Origin: Nitriliruptoraceae bacterium | GTDB lineage: Bacteria > Actinomycetota > Nitriliruptoria > Nitriliruptorales > Nitriliruptoraceae | Direction: 5' to 3' | Assembly: GCA_007118045.1 (NCBI GenBank) | Contig: SKTG01000056.1 | Span: 1-19,446 of the forward strand | Length of the DNA: 19,446 nucleotides | In this document: piece after piece, positions 1 through 7,453 of the stretch | Layout of the letters: every line of letters starts with the position of its first letter | Position numbering within the stretch: position 1 is the first letter of the stretch | Position numbers and translations under genes: made by a program | The notes under the pieces: model-generated | What the model was told of the DNA's origin: nothing | Seen by the model: the letters and a program-made list of their open reading frames with translations, nothing else | The model's database searches: none

Positions 1-2
1 AC

Positions 3-833
3 GCCCGCCGCGCCGCCGCGGCCTCGGCGGTGGTCAGCACCCCGCTGCTGATCGCCGATCTGGGCCGACCGAGCCGGTTCCTCAACATGCTGCGCGTGTT
101 CAAGCCGACCTCGGTGATGAGCGTGGGCAGCTGGACGCTGGCGGCGTTCTCCGGAGCGGTCACGGCCGGGACGGCGCTTGACCTGATGGGCCGGCTCCCC
201 CTGCTGCGGACACCCCTGGACGCCGCGGGCGGGTTGCTCGGCCTGGGTATGACCACCTACACCGGCGCGCTGGTCGCGGACACCTCGATCCCCGTGTGGC
301 ACGAGGCACGGCGACACCTGCCGGGGCTGTTCGCCGGGAGCGGGCTCGCGAGCGCCGGCGCGGCGCTGAACCTGGTCACCTCGCCCGAGCGGGCCGGGCC
401 GGCCCGTCGCGCCGCCGTCGTCGGTGGCCTGGCCGAGTTGGCCGTCGACCGGCACATGCGCGCACACCTCGGACCGATCGGCGCGGTCTACGAGCGGGAA
501 CGTGCGGGCGCCTTCCACAAGGCCGCCGAGGTGGCGACCGCCGCCGGGACCGCGATGGTCGCTCTGGGCGGTTCCCGGCGCCGGTGGTTGACCGCCGCCG
601 GCTCGGTGGCCCTGCTGGCCGGCTCGATCTGTCAGCGGTGGTCGGTCTACCACGCGGGGTTCCAGTCGGCGCGTGACCCCGCGGCCGTGGTCGTGCCGCA
701 GCGACGACGGCTCGAGCGTGGCGAGGGGTACCGGACCGATGGCGCCCGCACCGACGCTCCCCGCGCGGAGGGCCGTCACCTCGACGGCCACCGCGCGGAC
801 GACGGGACGAGCACGCACCAACGACTCGACTGA
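3..833 (+). CDS. NrfD/PsrC-family membrane subunit, 5' end missing
   Basis: The reading frame is open from base 3, so the N-terminus lies outside the window; about 277 residues are visible. They match the NrfD (polysulfide reductase membrane subunit) family: near the left edge LLIADLGRPSRFLNMLRVF is followed by PTSVMSVGSW, then YTGALVADTSIPVWHEARRH and several hydrophobic helices. NrfD proteins anchor a molybdenum or iron-sulfur oxidoreductase in the membrane and exchange electrons with quinone. The catalytic and ferredoxin-like subunits are normally encoded upstream and cannot be seen here. The last ~45 residues are hydrophilic, Arg/Asp/Gly-rich and look lineage-specific. The stop lies 29 bases before the ATG of the following transporter, which suggests one operon. 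Which enzyme it serves (formate dehydrogenase, polysulfide reductase or other) cannot be read from this part; the oxalate/formate-type transporter next door makes formate an attractive but unproven guess. Confidence 0.85.
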   Translation, partial: ARRAAAASAVVSTPLLIADLGRPSRFLNMLRVFKPTSVMSVGSWTLAAFSGAVTAGTALDLMGRLPLLRTPLDAAGGLLGLGMTTYTGALVADTSIPVWHEARRHLPGLFAGSGLASAGAALNLVTSPERAGPARRAAVVGGLAELAVDRHMRAHLGPIGAVYERERAGAFHKAAEVATAAGTAMVALGGSRRRWLTAAGSVALLAGSICQRWSVYHAGFQSARDPAAVVVPQRRRLERGEGYRTDGARTDAPRAEGRHLDGHRADDGTSTHQRLD

Positions 834-862
834 CACGGGATCGGACGAGCGGAGGGAGGTCC

Positions 863-2098
863 ATGGCGGATTCCGGAGGCAACCGCTGGGTGGTCGCGGC
901 CGCCGGCGCGGTGGTGATGCTGGCGATCGGTGGCGTCTAGGGCTGGAGCGTGTTCACCGGTCCCTTGCGCGAGGAGTTCGACTGGACGAGCACGCAGGCG
1001 TTGCTGCCCTACGTGGTGCTCCACGCCATGATCTTCATCGGCACCTTCGGGGGCGGCCGTCTGCAGGACCGCTTCGGGCCCCGTCCGATCGCTCTGGCGG
1101 GCATCGTGCTCTACTCCGTCGGGGTGGCGGCGGCCTCGCTGACCAGCGAACCGGACCAGCTGTGGCTGTTGATCGTCACCTACGGGGTACTGGGTGGGCT
1201 GGGGCTCGGGCTCGCGTACATCGTGCCTCCGGCGTTGCTGTCGAAGTGGTTCCCGGAGAAGCGCGGGCTCGCCAACGGCATCGCGGTCGGGGGCTTCGGG
1301 GGTGGCGCGCTGATCACCGGCCCGATCGGCGAGCCGCTGATCGAGGTGTTCGGCTCCGTCCCTCCCGTGCTGGGGGTGCTCGGGGTGTCCTACCTCGTGG
1401 TCGGTGTGATCGCCGCGCTGTTCCTGCGCGAGCCACCCGAACAGGACGACGGGAGCGACGCATCGGACGAGGACGACGAGGTCCACTTCTCGCTGTCGGC
1501 CGCCCTGCGGACCCGCCAGTTCTACCTCCTGACGACGATGTTCACCCTGAGCGTCATCGTTGGCAACGCGTTCGTCTCGCAGGCCTCGCCGATCGTCCAG
1601 GAGCTGTCCGAGGTCGGCGCCGGCACCGCCGCCGTCCTCGTCGGGGTGGTCGGCATCTTCAACGCGGTGGGTCGGCCGGCCTGGGCGACCCTGTCGGACA
1701 AGCTGGGACGGATGCGCACCTTCCAGGTCCTGTTCCCGATCTCGGCGCTCGCCTTCGCGGGGATGGTCCCGGCGGGGGAGCTGTTCCTGGTCGTCGCGGT
1801 GCTGTCGTGCATCGTGGTGCTCAACTACGGCGGGACCTTCGGGGTGATGCCGTCCGTGGCGGCGGACTTCTACGGCACCGCCAACGGAGGCGCCATCTAC
1901 GGCGCGATGGTGATCGCCTGGAGCCTCGGTGGCGTCATCGGACCGCTCGGCATGGCCGCCATCGAGAGCGCCACCGGCAGCTTCGCCCCGGCCCTCTACG
2001 GGTTCGCGGTCATCGCCGTGCTCGCCGCCGTCATCCCGTTCGTCACCAAGCCGCCGAGCGCCGAGCAGGCGGAACAGGACGCGAGTGCCGCACGCTGA
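863..2098 (+). CDS. OFA-type MFS transporter interrupted by in-frame TAG at codon 26
   Basis: A 12-TM major facilitator of the oxalate/formate antiporter (OFA) type, about 411 residues if read through. ATG at 863 has a good ribosome binding site (GGGAGG, 853-859 region). Codons 1-25 encode NRWVVAAAGAVVMLAIGGV, the start of TM1; codon 26 (938-940) is TAG; the frame continues as GWSVFTGPLREEFDW. OFA proteins normally read G-x-Y-x-W-S-x-F here, so TAG stands where Tyr (TAC/TAT) is expected. The rest has no further stop and keeps MFS signatures such as GGRLQDRFGPRP after TM2. The first GTG after the stop (950) has GGAG only one base upstream and would lose most of TM1. The gene sits 29 bases after NrfD and about 35 before NDH-2. 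It may be a recent pseudogene, a readthrough gene or a base error; substrate is unproven. Confidence 0.8.
938..940 (+). other. In-frame amber codon in TM1 of the MFS gene
   Basis: TAG in phase with the ATG at 863 and with the long frame ending at 2098, between GTC (Val) and GGC-TGG (Gly-Trp). One C-to-G change at the third base of a TAC Tyr codon would explain it. TAG is not the terminator of any other gene recognised in this window. Confidence 0.9.
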
Positions 2099-2133
2099 AC
2101 GCGGGTCGCCACCGGAACGAACGAGGAGTGGTC

Positions 2134-3501
2134 GTGGCCGACGCTGAGATCCGTCCGACGAGCGGCACCGACGCCACCGAGGGCCGGGAGCGTGACGAGC
2201 ACGCCGGGGACGAGCACCATGTGGTGATCCTCGGTGCGGGCTTCGCCGGGATGACCACGGCCCGGCGGCTCGCACGCACCGCCGAACGTGACCGCTTGCG
2301 CATCACGATCGTCGACCGCCACAACTACCACACCTTCCATCCGCTGCTCTACCAGGTGGCGACCGCCGGTCTGGAGCCCCACAGCGTCGGACGCAGCGTC
2401 CGCGGTGCCTTCCGCCGGTCACCGGTGCGCTTCTGCCTCGGCGCGGTCGTGGAGGTGGACTGGGACCGCCGCCGGGTGGTGCTCGACACGGAGCAGGAGC
2501 TGGCGTTCGACACGTTGGTCGTCGCGGTCGGGTCGTCGAGCGCGGATTACGGGATCGAGGGCGTCGCCGAGCACACCTTCCCGTTGAAGTCGCTGCCGGA
2601 GGCCTCCCGGTTGCGCAACCACGTCCTCCGACAGTTCGAAGCCGCCAACACCGCGGCGGCCCAACCCGACGAGGCGACGTTGACCGTGGTGGTCGCCGGC
2701 GGAGGCCCGACCGGCGTGGAGCTGGCCGGCGCCCTCGCGGAGCTGGTGGACCGGGTGGTGCAGAACGACCGACCGGACCTCGACCTGTCCCGACGGCGCA
2801 TCGTGCTGGTCGAGATGCTCGACAGCCTGTTGCCGCCGTACCGGGAGGCGCAACGCGAGCACACCAGGAAGGCGTTGGAGGCCCGCGGGGTCGAGGTCCG
2901 GTTGGGTACGGCGATCGAGCGCGTCGAGGCCGACCGCGTGCTGCTCTCCGACGGGGACGAGCTCGCCACCAGGACGGTCGTCTGGACCGCCGGGGTGCGC
3001 GCGCACCCGCTGGGCGACCAGCTGGGCGTCGAGCAGACCAAGGGAGGCCGCGTCGTCGTGGCACCGGACCTACGGATACCGGACCGCCACGGCGCCTTCG
3101 TCGCCGGCGACCTGGCCGGAGCCACGGACCGTGACGGCGAGCTGCTGCCGCAGCTGGCGGCCGTGGCGATCCAGCAGGGTCGACACGTGGCTGACCAGAT
3201 CGTGCGGCGTCGCCGTGGCCTGGCCACCCAGCGGTTCCGCTACCGCGACAAGGGCACCATGGCCACGATCGGTCGCCGCGACGCGGTCGCGGAGCTGCCG
3301 CTCGGTGTGCAGCTCCGGGGCCTGCCGGCCCGCGTCGCGTGGCTGGCGCTCCACCTGTTCCAGCTGATCGGGTTCCGCAACCGCGCCAGCGTCCTCCTCG
3401 ACTGGACCTACAACTACCTCACCTACGACAAGGCCGCCCGCCTCATCCTCGAGCAGCAGGAGTCCGACGAGGCCGAGCAACTGTCGCAGCGGCCGGGATG
3501 A
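2134..3501 (+). CDS. ndh: Type II NADH:quinone oxidoreductase (NDH-2)
   Basis: A 455-residue flavoprotein that oxidises NADH and reduces membrane quinone without pumping protons. Two dinucleotide folds are visible: VVILGAGFAG near the N-terminus (GxGxxG at residues 34-39, FAD) and VVVAGGGPTGVELAG (189-194, NADH). The FAD-closing motif FVAGDLAG lies at about 322-329, followed by QLAAVAIQQG, which contacts flavin and quinone in this family. The C-terminus has the amphipathic membrane-binding part (LHLFQLIGFRNRASVLLDW, then YNYLTYDKAARLIL). Length fits the family. GTG 2134 is chosen because GAGGA lies six bases upstream; GTG 2128 is two codons earlier and overlaps it. Residues 2-28 are a polar extension before the first strand. 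The frame is open far upstream (from about 673), but that part lies out of phase with NrfD and the transporter. It follows the MFS gene by ~35 bases and probably shares its transcript. Confidence 0.92.
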   Translation: MADAEIRPTSGTDATEGRERDEHAGDEHHVVILGAGFAGMTTARRLARTAERDRLRITIVDRHNYHTFHPLLYQVATAGLEPHSVGRSVRGAFRRSPVRFCLGAVVEVDWDRRRVVLDTEQELAFDTLVVAVGSSSADYGIEGVAEHTFPLKSLPEASRLRNHVLRQFEAANTAAAQPDEATLTVVVAGGGPTGVELAGALAELVDRVVQNDRPDLDLSRRRIVLVEMLDSLLPPYREAQREHTRKALEARGVEVRLGTAIERVEADRVLLSDGDELATRTVVWTAGVRAHPLGDQLGVEQTKGGRVVVAPDLRIPDRHGAFVAGDLAGATDRDGELLPQLAAVAIQQGRHVADQIVRRRRGLATQRFRYRDKGTMATIGRRDAVAELPLGVQLRGLPARVAWLALHLFQLIGFRNRASVLLDWTYNYLTYDKAARLILEQQESDEAEQLSQRPG

Positions 3502-3572
3502 GGGCCGGGCGCGGTGGGTGGGCGGCCGGGTGTCGCCGTGAGCGGTTCGCGGCGGCCGGTCGCTTGCGATCG

Positions 3573-3596
3573 CGCCGCGACGATCAGGTCGCGGCG
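3573..3596. terminator. Hairpin between convergent genes
   Basis: Perfect 9-bp stem CGCCGCGAC / GTCGCGGCG with a six-base loop (GATCAG). Outer CGAT and ATCG can add four pairs across a two-base bulge. It lies between the ends of NDH-2 (3501) and the minus-strand gene ending at 3625, so it could stop transcripts from both sides. There is no U-tract. Confidence 0.6.
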
Positions 3597-3624
3597 ATCG
3601 GGCCGAGGCCTCGGACGGTCGGGA

Positions 3625-3867
3625 TCAGGTGACCGCGGGGCCGGCCTGCTCGCTCCCCGAGAGGTCGCGCAGGAACTCGTGGCACTTGGCCGCGCGCGCC
3701 GAGTCCTCGCTCATGACCTGCTCGAAGAACTGGGCGATGTCCTCACGTTCCGCGTTGCGTGCGTCCCGCACGTACTGGCCGTAGTCGTGGCCGGCCTTCA
3801 GCGCGTGGTACTGCACGGAGATGAGATCGAACGTCACGTCGTCGAATCCGGTCTCGCCGGTCGCCAT
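3625..3867 (-). CDS. Small helical protein, possibly half of a ferritin-like bundle
   Basis: An 80-residue soluble protein. After a short lead it has two amphipathic helices: FDLISVQYHALKAGHDYGQY and then EDIAQFFEQVMSEDSARAAKC, separated by RDARNAER. The pattern of Tyr, His, Glu and Asp on the helices recalls one helix pair of ferritin-like or rubrerythrin-like bundles, which would have to dimerise to make a full four-helix unit. No complete EXXH metal motif is present, so iron binding is only a possibility. The ATG at 3867 has GAGGAGG with five bases' spacing. It is transcribed away from the SAP-domain gene across a 415-base gap and converges on NDH-2. I do not recognise a named family with certainty. 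Confidence 0.7.
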   Translation of the reverse strand: MATGETGFDDVTFDLISVQYHALKAGHDYGQYVRDARNAEREDIAQFFEQVMSEDSARAAKCHEFLRDLSGSEQAGPAVT

Positions 3868-4282
3868 CGCATCCTCCTCGGTCGCTTCGGGTTCTTCCTT
3901 GCATCGCCGACCTTAAGTACGCGCCAGCCTTCGTCTGCCCCGGAGGCCGTGCGTCGGACCGTGGACCCCGTGAGCTCGATGCGATGGTCGGCCCGTACTC
4001 AACTGGACGAGGAGCGGTGTCTTCGGTCGTGGTACGGGGCTTCTTCCGCTGACGTGTCGTGCGACCCTCGCGCGGATGACCGGCTTGGAGCCGGGTGCGT
4101 CACACTGTCCCCGTTGCGTTCGATCACGGGCTCGTGTACCGGGTCCGTGCCGCATCACACAGCGACGCGCGATGCGGGCGAGCCGGCCCGTGAGGCTCGA
4201 CGAACGCGCCGATCGACCTCGCCGTGACACGAACGACCACCACGTACGCGCGCATCCGCGCCCACGCGAGCTAGGAGTCACC
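3868..4282. other. Divergent intergenic region, 415 bp
   Basis: The gap between the minus-strand helical protein and the plus-strand SAP-domain gene must hold promoters for both. It includes CTTAAG near 3912, one of few AT-rich spots; read on the minus strand as TACTTA it could be a -10 element for the small gene, but no -35 at normal spacing is evident. On the plus strand TTGCGT near 4115 with TACCGG 17 bases on is a weak promoter candidate. No convincing gene, RNA or repeat is seen. Confidence 0.4.
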
Positions 4283-5716
4283 ATGGACCTCCAGGACCGG
4301 ACCAAGAGCGAACTGCAGGAGATGCTGAGCCGCCGTGACCTCCCCGTCAGCGGCTCCAAGGCAACCCTCATCGAGCGGCTCGAGAGCGCGCCCGAGCCGG
4401 ACCCGGAGGAGATGACGAAGGCTCAGCTCCAGGACCGGTTGCGCGAGCACGGGTTCCCGGTCTCGGGTAGCAAGAGCGACCTCGTCTCACGGCTTCAGGA
4501 GGCCCTCGACGCCGCGGACGCGGAGGACGAGGAGGAGGAAGGCGACGCCGAGGCCGAGGACGGGTCGGCGGAGGACGCCGCCGCCGCGGCCCAACGGGCG
4601 GCCGAGGAGGCCCAGAGCGCGGCGGAGCAGGTCCGTGCCGCGACCGAGAAGCTCACCGACTCTGCTGGCGAGGCGGCCGAGACCGCGCAGGACACGGCGG
4701 AGGGTGCTGCCGAGGAGGCGCAGGACACCGCCGAGGACGCGGCCGGCGAGGCGCAGGACACCGCCGAGGACGCGGTCGAGGGTGCGCGGGACTCGGCGGA
4801 AGGTGCTGCCGAGGATGCGCAGGACACCGCGCAGGATGCGGCCGGCGAGGCGCAGGACACCGCGGAGGATGCGGTCGAGGGTGCGCGGGACTCGGCGGAG
4901 GGTGCTGCCGAGACCGCCAAGGACACGGCCGAGGACGCGGCCGGGAGGGCCAAGGACACGGCCGAGGATGCGGCCGGGAGCGCTGAGGATGCGGCCGGCG
5001 ACGCCGCCGAGGATGCCCGGGACACCGCTGAGGATGCGGCTGGCGAGGCGCAGGACACCGCGGAGGACCCTACGGACAGCGACGGAGAGGACGACGAGGT
5101 GACCGAGGACCGCAAGCAGGCGCGGGACCGGGGCGAGTACCGCGTCGAGGAGGATCCGCGCGAGGACATCGACCCCGTGCTCGACCTGGAGCTGGGCCCG
5201 GTGGCGCTCGACATCTTCGGCCTCGAGGTGCACCTGAACCGCGTCCACGCCGCGGTGACCGCCAACCCCACCCCGGCGCACGCGTTGCTCGGCAAGCCGC
5301 TGTCGAAGCTCGCCAAGCTGCTCGATCGCGCGGGTGCGGACAGCGCGACCGACAAGTTGACCGCCACCGTGGACGGGATCCTGGACAAGCTGCCGTCGCC
5401 GTCGGGTGACGGCACCGACGACGGCGCGTCCGGCGACGAGGGCGACGAGGGCGACAGCGAGGACGATGGCGACGACGACGGCGGCATCCTGCAGACCCTC
5501 GCGGCGCCGTTCAAGGCGGTCGCGCGCGGGGTGAAGCAGCTCGTCGGTGGCGAGGACTCCGCGGCTTGGGACGCGAAGGACGCCGTCAAGCACGCTGCCT
5601 CCGCGGCCAACCCCTCGGGCGGGGCGGCCTCCTCGATGAAGGAGGGGACCCAGGCCGCCAGCGAGGCCACCCAGGCCGGCAAGAAGGCCGTGGGTGCGGT
5701 CACGCCGGGATCGTGA
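4283..5716 (+). CDS. Double SAP-domain protein with LEA-like 11-residue repeats
   Basis: A 477-residue, very acidic, Ala-rich protein without signal peptide or TM segment. ATG 4283 follows TAGGAG by five bases. Two SAP modules, known for DNA binding, are spaced 38 residues apart: residues 7-33 (TKSELQEMLSRRDLPVSGSK and on) and 45-71 (TKAQLQDRLREHGFPVSGSK and on). After an acidic stretch, residues ~131-262 are built of 11-residue units such as AEDAAGEAQDT and AEDAVEGARDS, as in group 3 LEA and apolipoprotein-like helices. A separate module at ~297-350 contains LDLELGPVALDIFGLEVHL and then VTANP...LLGKPLSKLAKLLD, resembling a domain found in many actinobacterial proteins of unknown function. 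A second Asp/Gly-rich linker and an Ala/Lys-rich tail follow. A chromatin-associated or desiccation/salt protectant role is inference from the modules. Confidence 0.85.
   Translation: MDLQDRTKSELQEMLSRRDLPVSGSKATLIERLESAPEPDPEEMTKAQLQDRLREHGFPVSGSKSDLVSRLQEALDAADAEDEEEEGDAEAEDGSAEDAAAAAQRAAEEAQSAAEQVRAATEKLTDSAGEAAETAQDTAEGAAEEAQDTAEDAAGEAQDTAEDAVEGARDSAEGAAEDAQDTAQDAAGEAQDTAEDAVEGARDSAEGAAETAKDTAEDAAGRAKDTAEDAAGSAEDAAGDAAEDARDTAEDAAGEAQDTAEDPTDSDGEDDEVTEDRKQARDRGEYRVEEDPREDIDPVLDLELGPVALDIFGLEVHLNRVHAAVTANPTPAHALLGKPLSKLAKLLDRAGADSATDKLTATVDGILDKLPSPSGDGTDDGASGDEGDEGDSEDDGDDDGGILQTLAAPFKAVARGVKQLVGGEDSAAWDAKDAVKHAASAANPSGGAASSMKEGTQAASEATQAGKKAVGAVTPGS
4739..4930 (+). repeat. 99-bp tandem repeat within the LEA-like region
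   Basis: Two near-identical copies start at 4738/4739 and 4838 (GCGGCCGGCGAGGCGCAGGA at both). The period is 99 bases, or three 11-residue units, and differences are mostly silent third-base changes. Looser 33-base units continue on both sides (about 4676-5070). Confidence 0.8.
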
Positions 5717-5744
5717 CGGGCCGGCGCCCGCCCGCGGTCCCGGC

Positions 5745-7043
5745 TCAGTGCTCGAGCGGTTCGATGTCGAACGTGAGGAGCTCGCGGCAGGTCCGGTAGC
5801 GCTCGACGAGCTCCTCGCGGCTCTGAGCCCCGATCATCAGCGTGCCGACGTCGTAGCGGTAGCTGCTCTGATCGGCGAGCTCGGAGAGCCGGTCACCCAC
5901 GTCCACCGCGAGCGAGACGTGGGTGCCCGGGAAGCGTTCGGTCACCTCGGCGATCCGCTCCTCGCTCGGGACCCCGCGAACGATGCCGTCGGTCACCTCC
6001 TCGGTCCACAGGAAGCACTTCGCCGCGACCGCGAAGTTGCCCCGGCCTTCGGGCATGCTCGGTGGGGAGCCGAAGGCGATGTCGAGCGCGACCTCGTGGT
6101 TGGACATGCCATCGACCTTGGCGAACAGGTCCGCGTGCGACTGCGAGATGCGCGTGTTGACCTCGAGCAACCAGAGCTGGTCCGCCCCCTCGTCGTACAT
6201 GAACTCGGCGTTCCAGCAGGCGTTGTCGTACCCGATGTGGCGCAGGTAGCGCTCGCACACGTCGCTCATCCGCTCCCGCACCTCCTCGGGCAGGCTCGTG
6301 CCGGGGTACTCGTAGCGGGAGAAGTGCCGTCCCTCCTCGTCCTTGGGTGAGTCGATGATGCCGTGCACCGCGAACCCGCCCTCGTGAACGGTGCCCTCGA
6401 TGGTGACCTGATCGCCGGTGACGATGCTCTCCGCTAGGCAGCTGTTGCCGCCAGGGATCCCGGCCGGGAGGTCGACCAGGGCGAGGACCTCGTCGAACGG
6501 GTCGCCGAAGGCTCCTATCCCCTCACGGATCTGTGGGATCGCCTCGTCGAGGTCCTCGGCGGAGTCGATGCGGAAACCCAGCTGCGAGGAGTGGGTCTTC
6601 ACGGGCTTGATCCAGAAGGGGTAGTCGAGCTCGATACCCGCAAACGCGTCCTCGTCGAAGGGATCGAACGCCGCGAACGCCGGAGCGACCTCCGGCACGC
6701 TCGCGCGCTGCTCGCATCGGCTCCAGTACTTGTGCTCACAGGCGAGCACCGCTTCCAGCGATGCGCTCGGAAGGCCACGTTCGCGGCACAGGATCGGTGC
6801 CAGCACGCTCGTGGGGAAGTCCCAGTGGGCGATGATCGCGTCCACGTCACCGTCGAACGCGTCGAGATCCGCGCGGGCCCGGTCGAGCAGGTCCTGGAAC
6901 CGCTGGTCGGGACGGGTCACCAGCTCCGGGGGCAGCAGACGGTGGAAGGCCAGGCTCTCCGCGTTCGTCACCGTCTCGAGCTGTCCGCGCTGGAAGTCGT
7001 CCAGGCCGATCACGAAGACGTTGCTCACGATCTCACCAGCCAC
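5745..7043 (-). CDS. ATP-grasp family ligase-like protein
   Basis: A 432-residue soluble enzyme of the ATP-grasp fold, which joins a carboxylate to an amine or thiol through an acyl-phosphate. Visible elements are an N-terminal alpha/beta domain (SNVFVIGLDDFQRGQLETV; later AIIAHWDFPTSVLAP), the nucleotide-binding lysine region WIKPVKTHSSQ (K146), a central segment IEGTVHEGGFAVHGIIDSPK, and the metal-binding motif WLLEVNTRISQSHADLF (E294 and N296). The family resemblance is to carboxylate-amine ligases of the carbamoyl-phosphate synthetase/biotin carboxylase type, but the substrate cannot be predicted. GTG 7043 is chosen because GGAGG lies six bases upstream; GTG 7028 is in frame but has no such site. 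No partner gene is adjacent: it converges on the SAP gene with 28 bases between stops and diverges from the M23 peptidase. Confidence 0.85.
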   Translation of the reverse strand: MAGEIVSNVFVIGLDDFQRGQLETVTNAESLAFHRLLPPELVTRPDQRFQDLLDRARADLDAFDGDVDAIIAHWDFPTSVLAPILCRERGLPSASLEAVLACEHKYWSRCEQRASVPEVAPAFAAFDPFDEDAFAGIELDYPFWIKPVKTHSSQLGFRIDSAEDLDEAIPQIREGIGAFGDPFDEVLALVDLPAGIPGGNSCLAESIVTGDQVTIEGTVHEGGFAVHGIIDSPKDEEGRHFSRYEYPGTSLPEEVRERMSDVCERYLRHIGYDNACWNAEFMYDEGADQLWLLEVNTRISQSHADLFAKVDGMSNHEVALDIAFGSPPSMPEGRGNFAVAAKCFLWTEEVTDGIVRGVPSEERIAEVTERFPGTHVSLAVDVGDRLSELADQSSYRYDVGTLMIGAQSREELVERYRTCRELLTFDIEPLEH

Positions 7044-7046
7044 GAT

Positions 7047-7054
7047 CCACCTCC
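7047..7054 (-). promoter_or_regulatory. Ribosome binding site deciding the ATP-grasp start
   Basis: GGAGGTGG on the minus strand, with the GGAGG core six bases before GTG 7043. The open frame extends further upstream, and this site is the reason to stop at 7043. Confidence 0.75.
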
Positions 7055-7230
7055 GATGACGGGACCGCGCTGCTCGACTCTCGAGCGCCCATCGTGTCGA
7101 GCTACCGGATCCGCACGGCCGGCTCGGCGGTCGAACCGGCCGTTCGTCGGACAGCCTGACACCTGGGCTCGAGCGTCGCGGACCGCTACCTGGACGCTGG
7201 TAGCCCCGCCCCGTCCAGTTGCGCACGTGC

Positions 7231-7313
7231 GTGGGCGGTGCGCGGCGGCAGCGGTGCACGGCGTGGGCGGTACCCGGCGGCAGCGGTGCACGGCGGGGGC
7301 GGTGGTTGGCGCG
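7231..7313. repeat. 32-bp direct repeat, about 2.5 copies
   Basis: Copy 1 is 7231-7262 and copy 2 is 7263-7294; they share GTGGGCGGT and CGGCGGCAGCGGTGCACGGC and differ only at three bases in between. A third, degraded start (GGGGGCGGTGG) follows at 7295. The repeat is outside any recognised gene. Confidence 0.8.
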
Positions 7314-7453
7314 TACGCTCGGTCGGTGCGCAGGACATCGGTCGACGTGCGGCCGTGCTTCGGTGCCTGAGGCTGGTGGGCTGAAGTCGCGGCTCATCTG
7401 CGGTCGACGAGCGGAGCGAGACGCTGGCAAGGTGGACGAAGGACACGGGGGAG

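Larger units (their letters stand above)
7044..7453. other. Divergent intergenic region with tandem repeats, 410 bp
   Basis: The gap between the ATP-grasp gene and the M23 peptidase. It contains a ten-base palindrome CGCACGTGCG (7222-7231), a small inverted repeat GCTACC...GGTAGC (7185-7204) and a 32-bp direct repeat (annotated separately). Promoters for both genes should be here, but no clear -35/-10 pair is seen. Confidence 0.5.

Noticed and set aside
673..2133. Open frame continuous with NDH-2 that would give a 942-residue fusion
   Set aside because: This part runs out of phase across the NrfD 3' end and the whole MFS gene, is Arg/Gly-rich with no domain, and a ribosome binding site sits at the NDH-2 start.
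776..2275. Long minus-strand frame (499 codons) opposite the MFS gene
   Set aside because: Low-complexity Arg/His/Gln-rich translation with no recognisable domain; it is the antisense of a clear membrane transporter.
4487..5703. Two long minus-strand frames opposite the SAP/LEA-like gene
   Set aside because: They mirror the DNA repeats of the plus-strand gene (Ser/Ala or Leu/Arg repeats); the plus strand has the RBS and SAP modules.
7231..7313. CRISPR-like array from the 32-bp repeats
   Set aside because: Copies are directly adjacent without unique spacers, only about 2.5 copies exist, and no cas gene is near.
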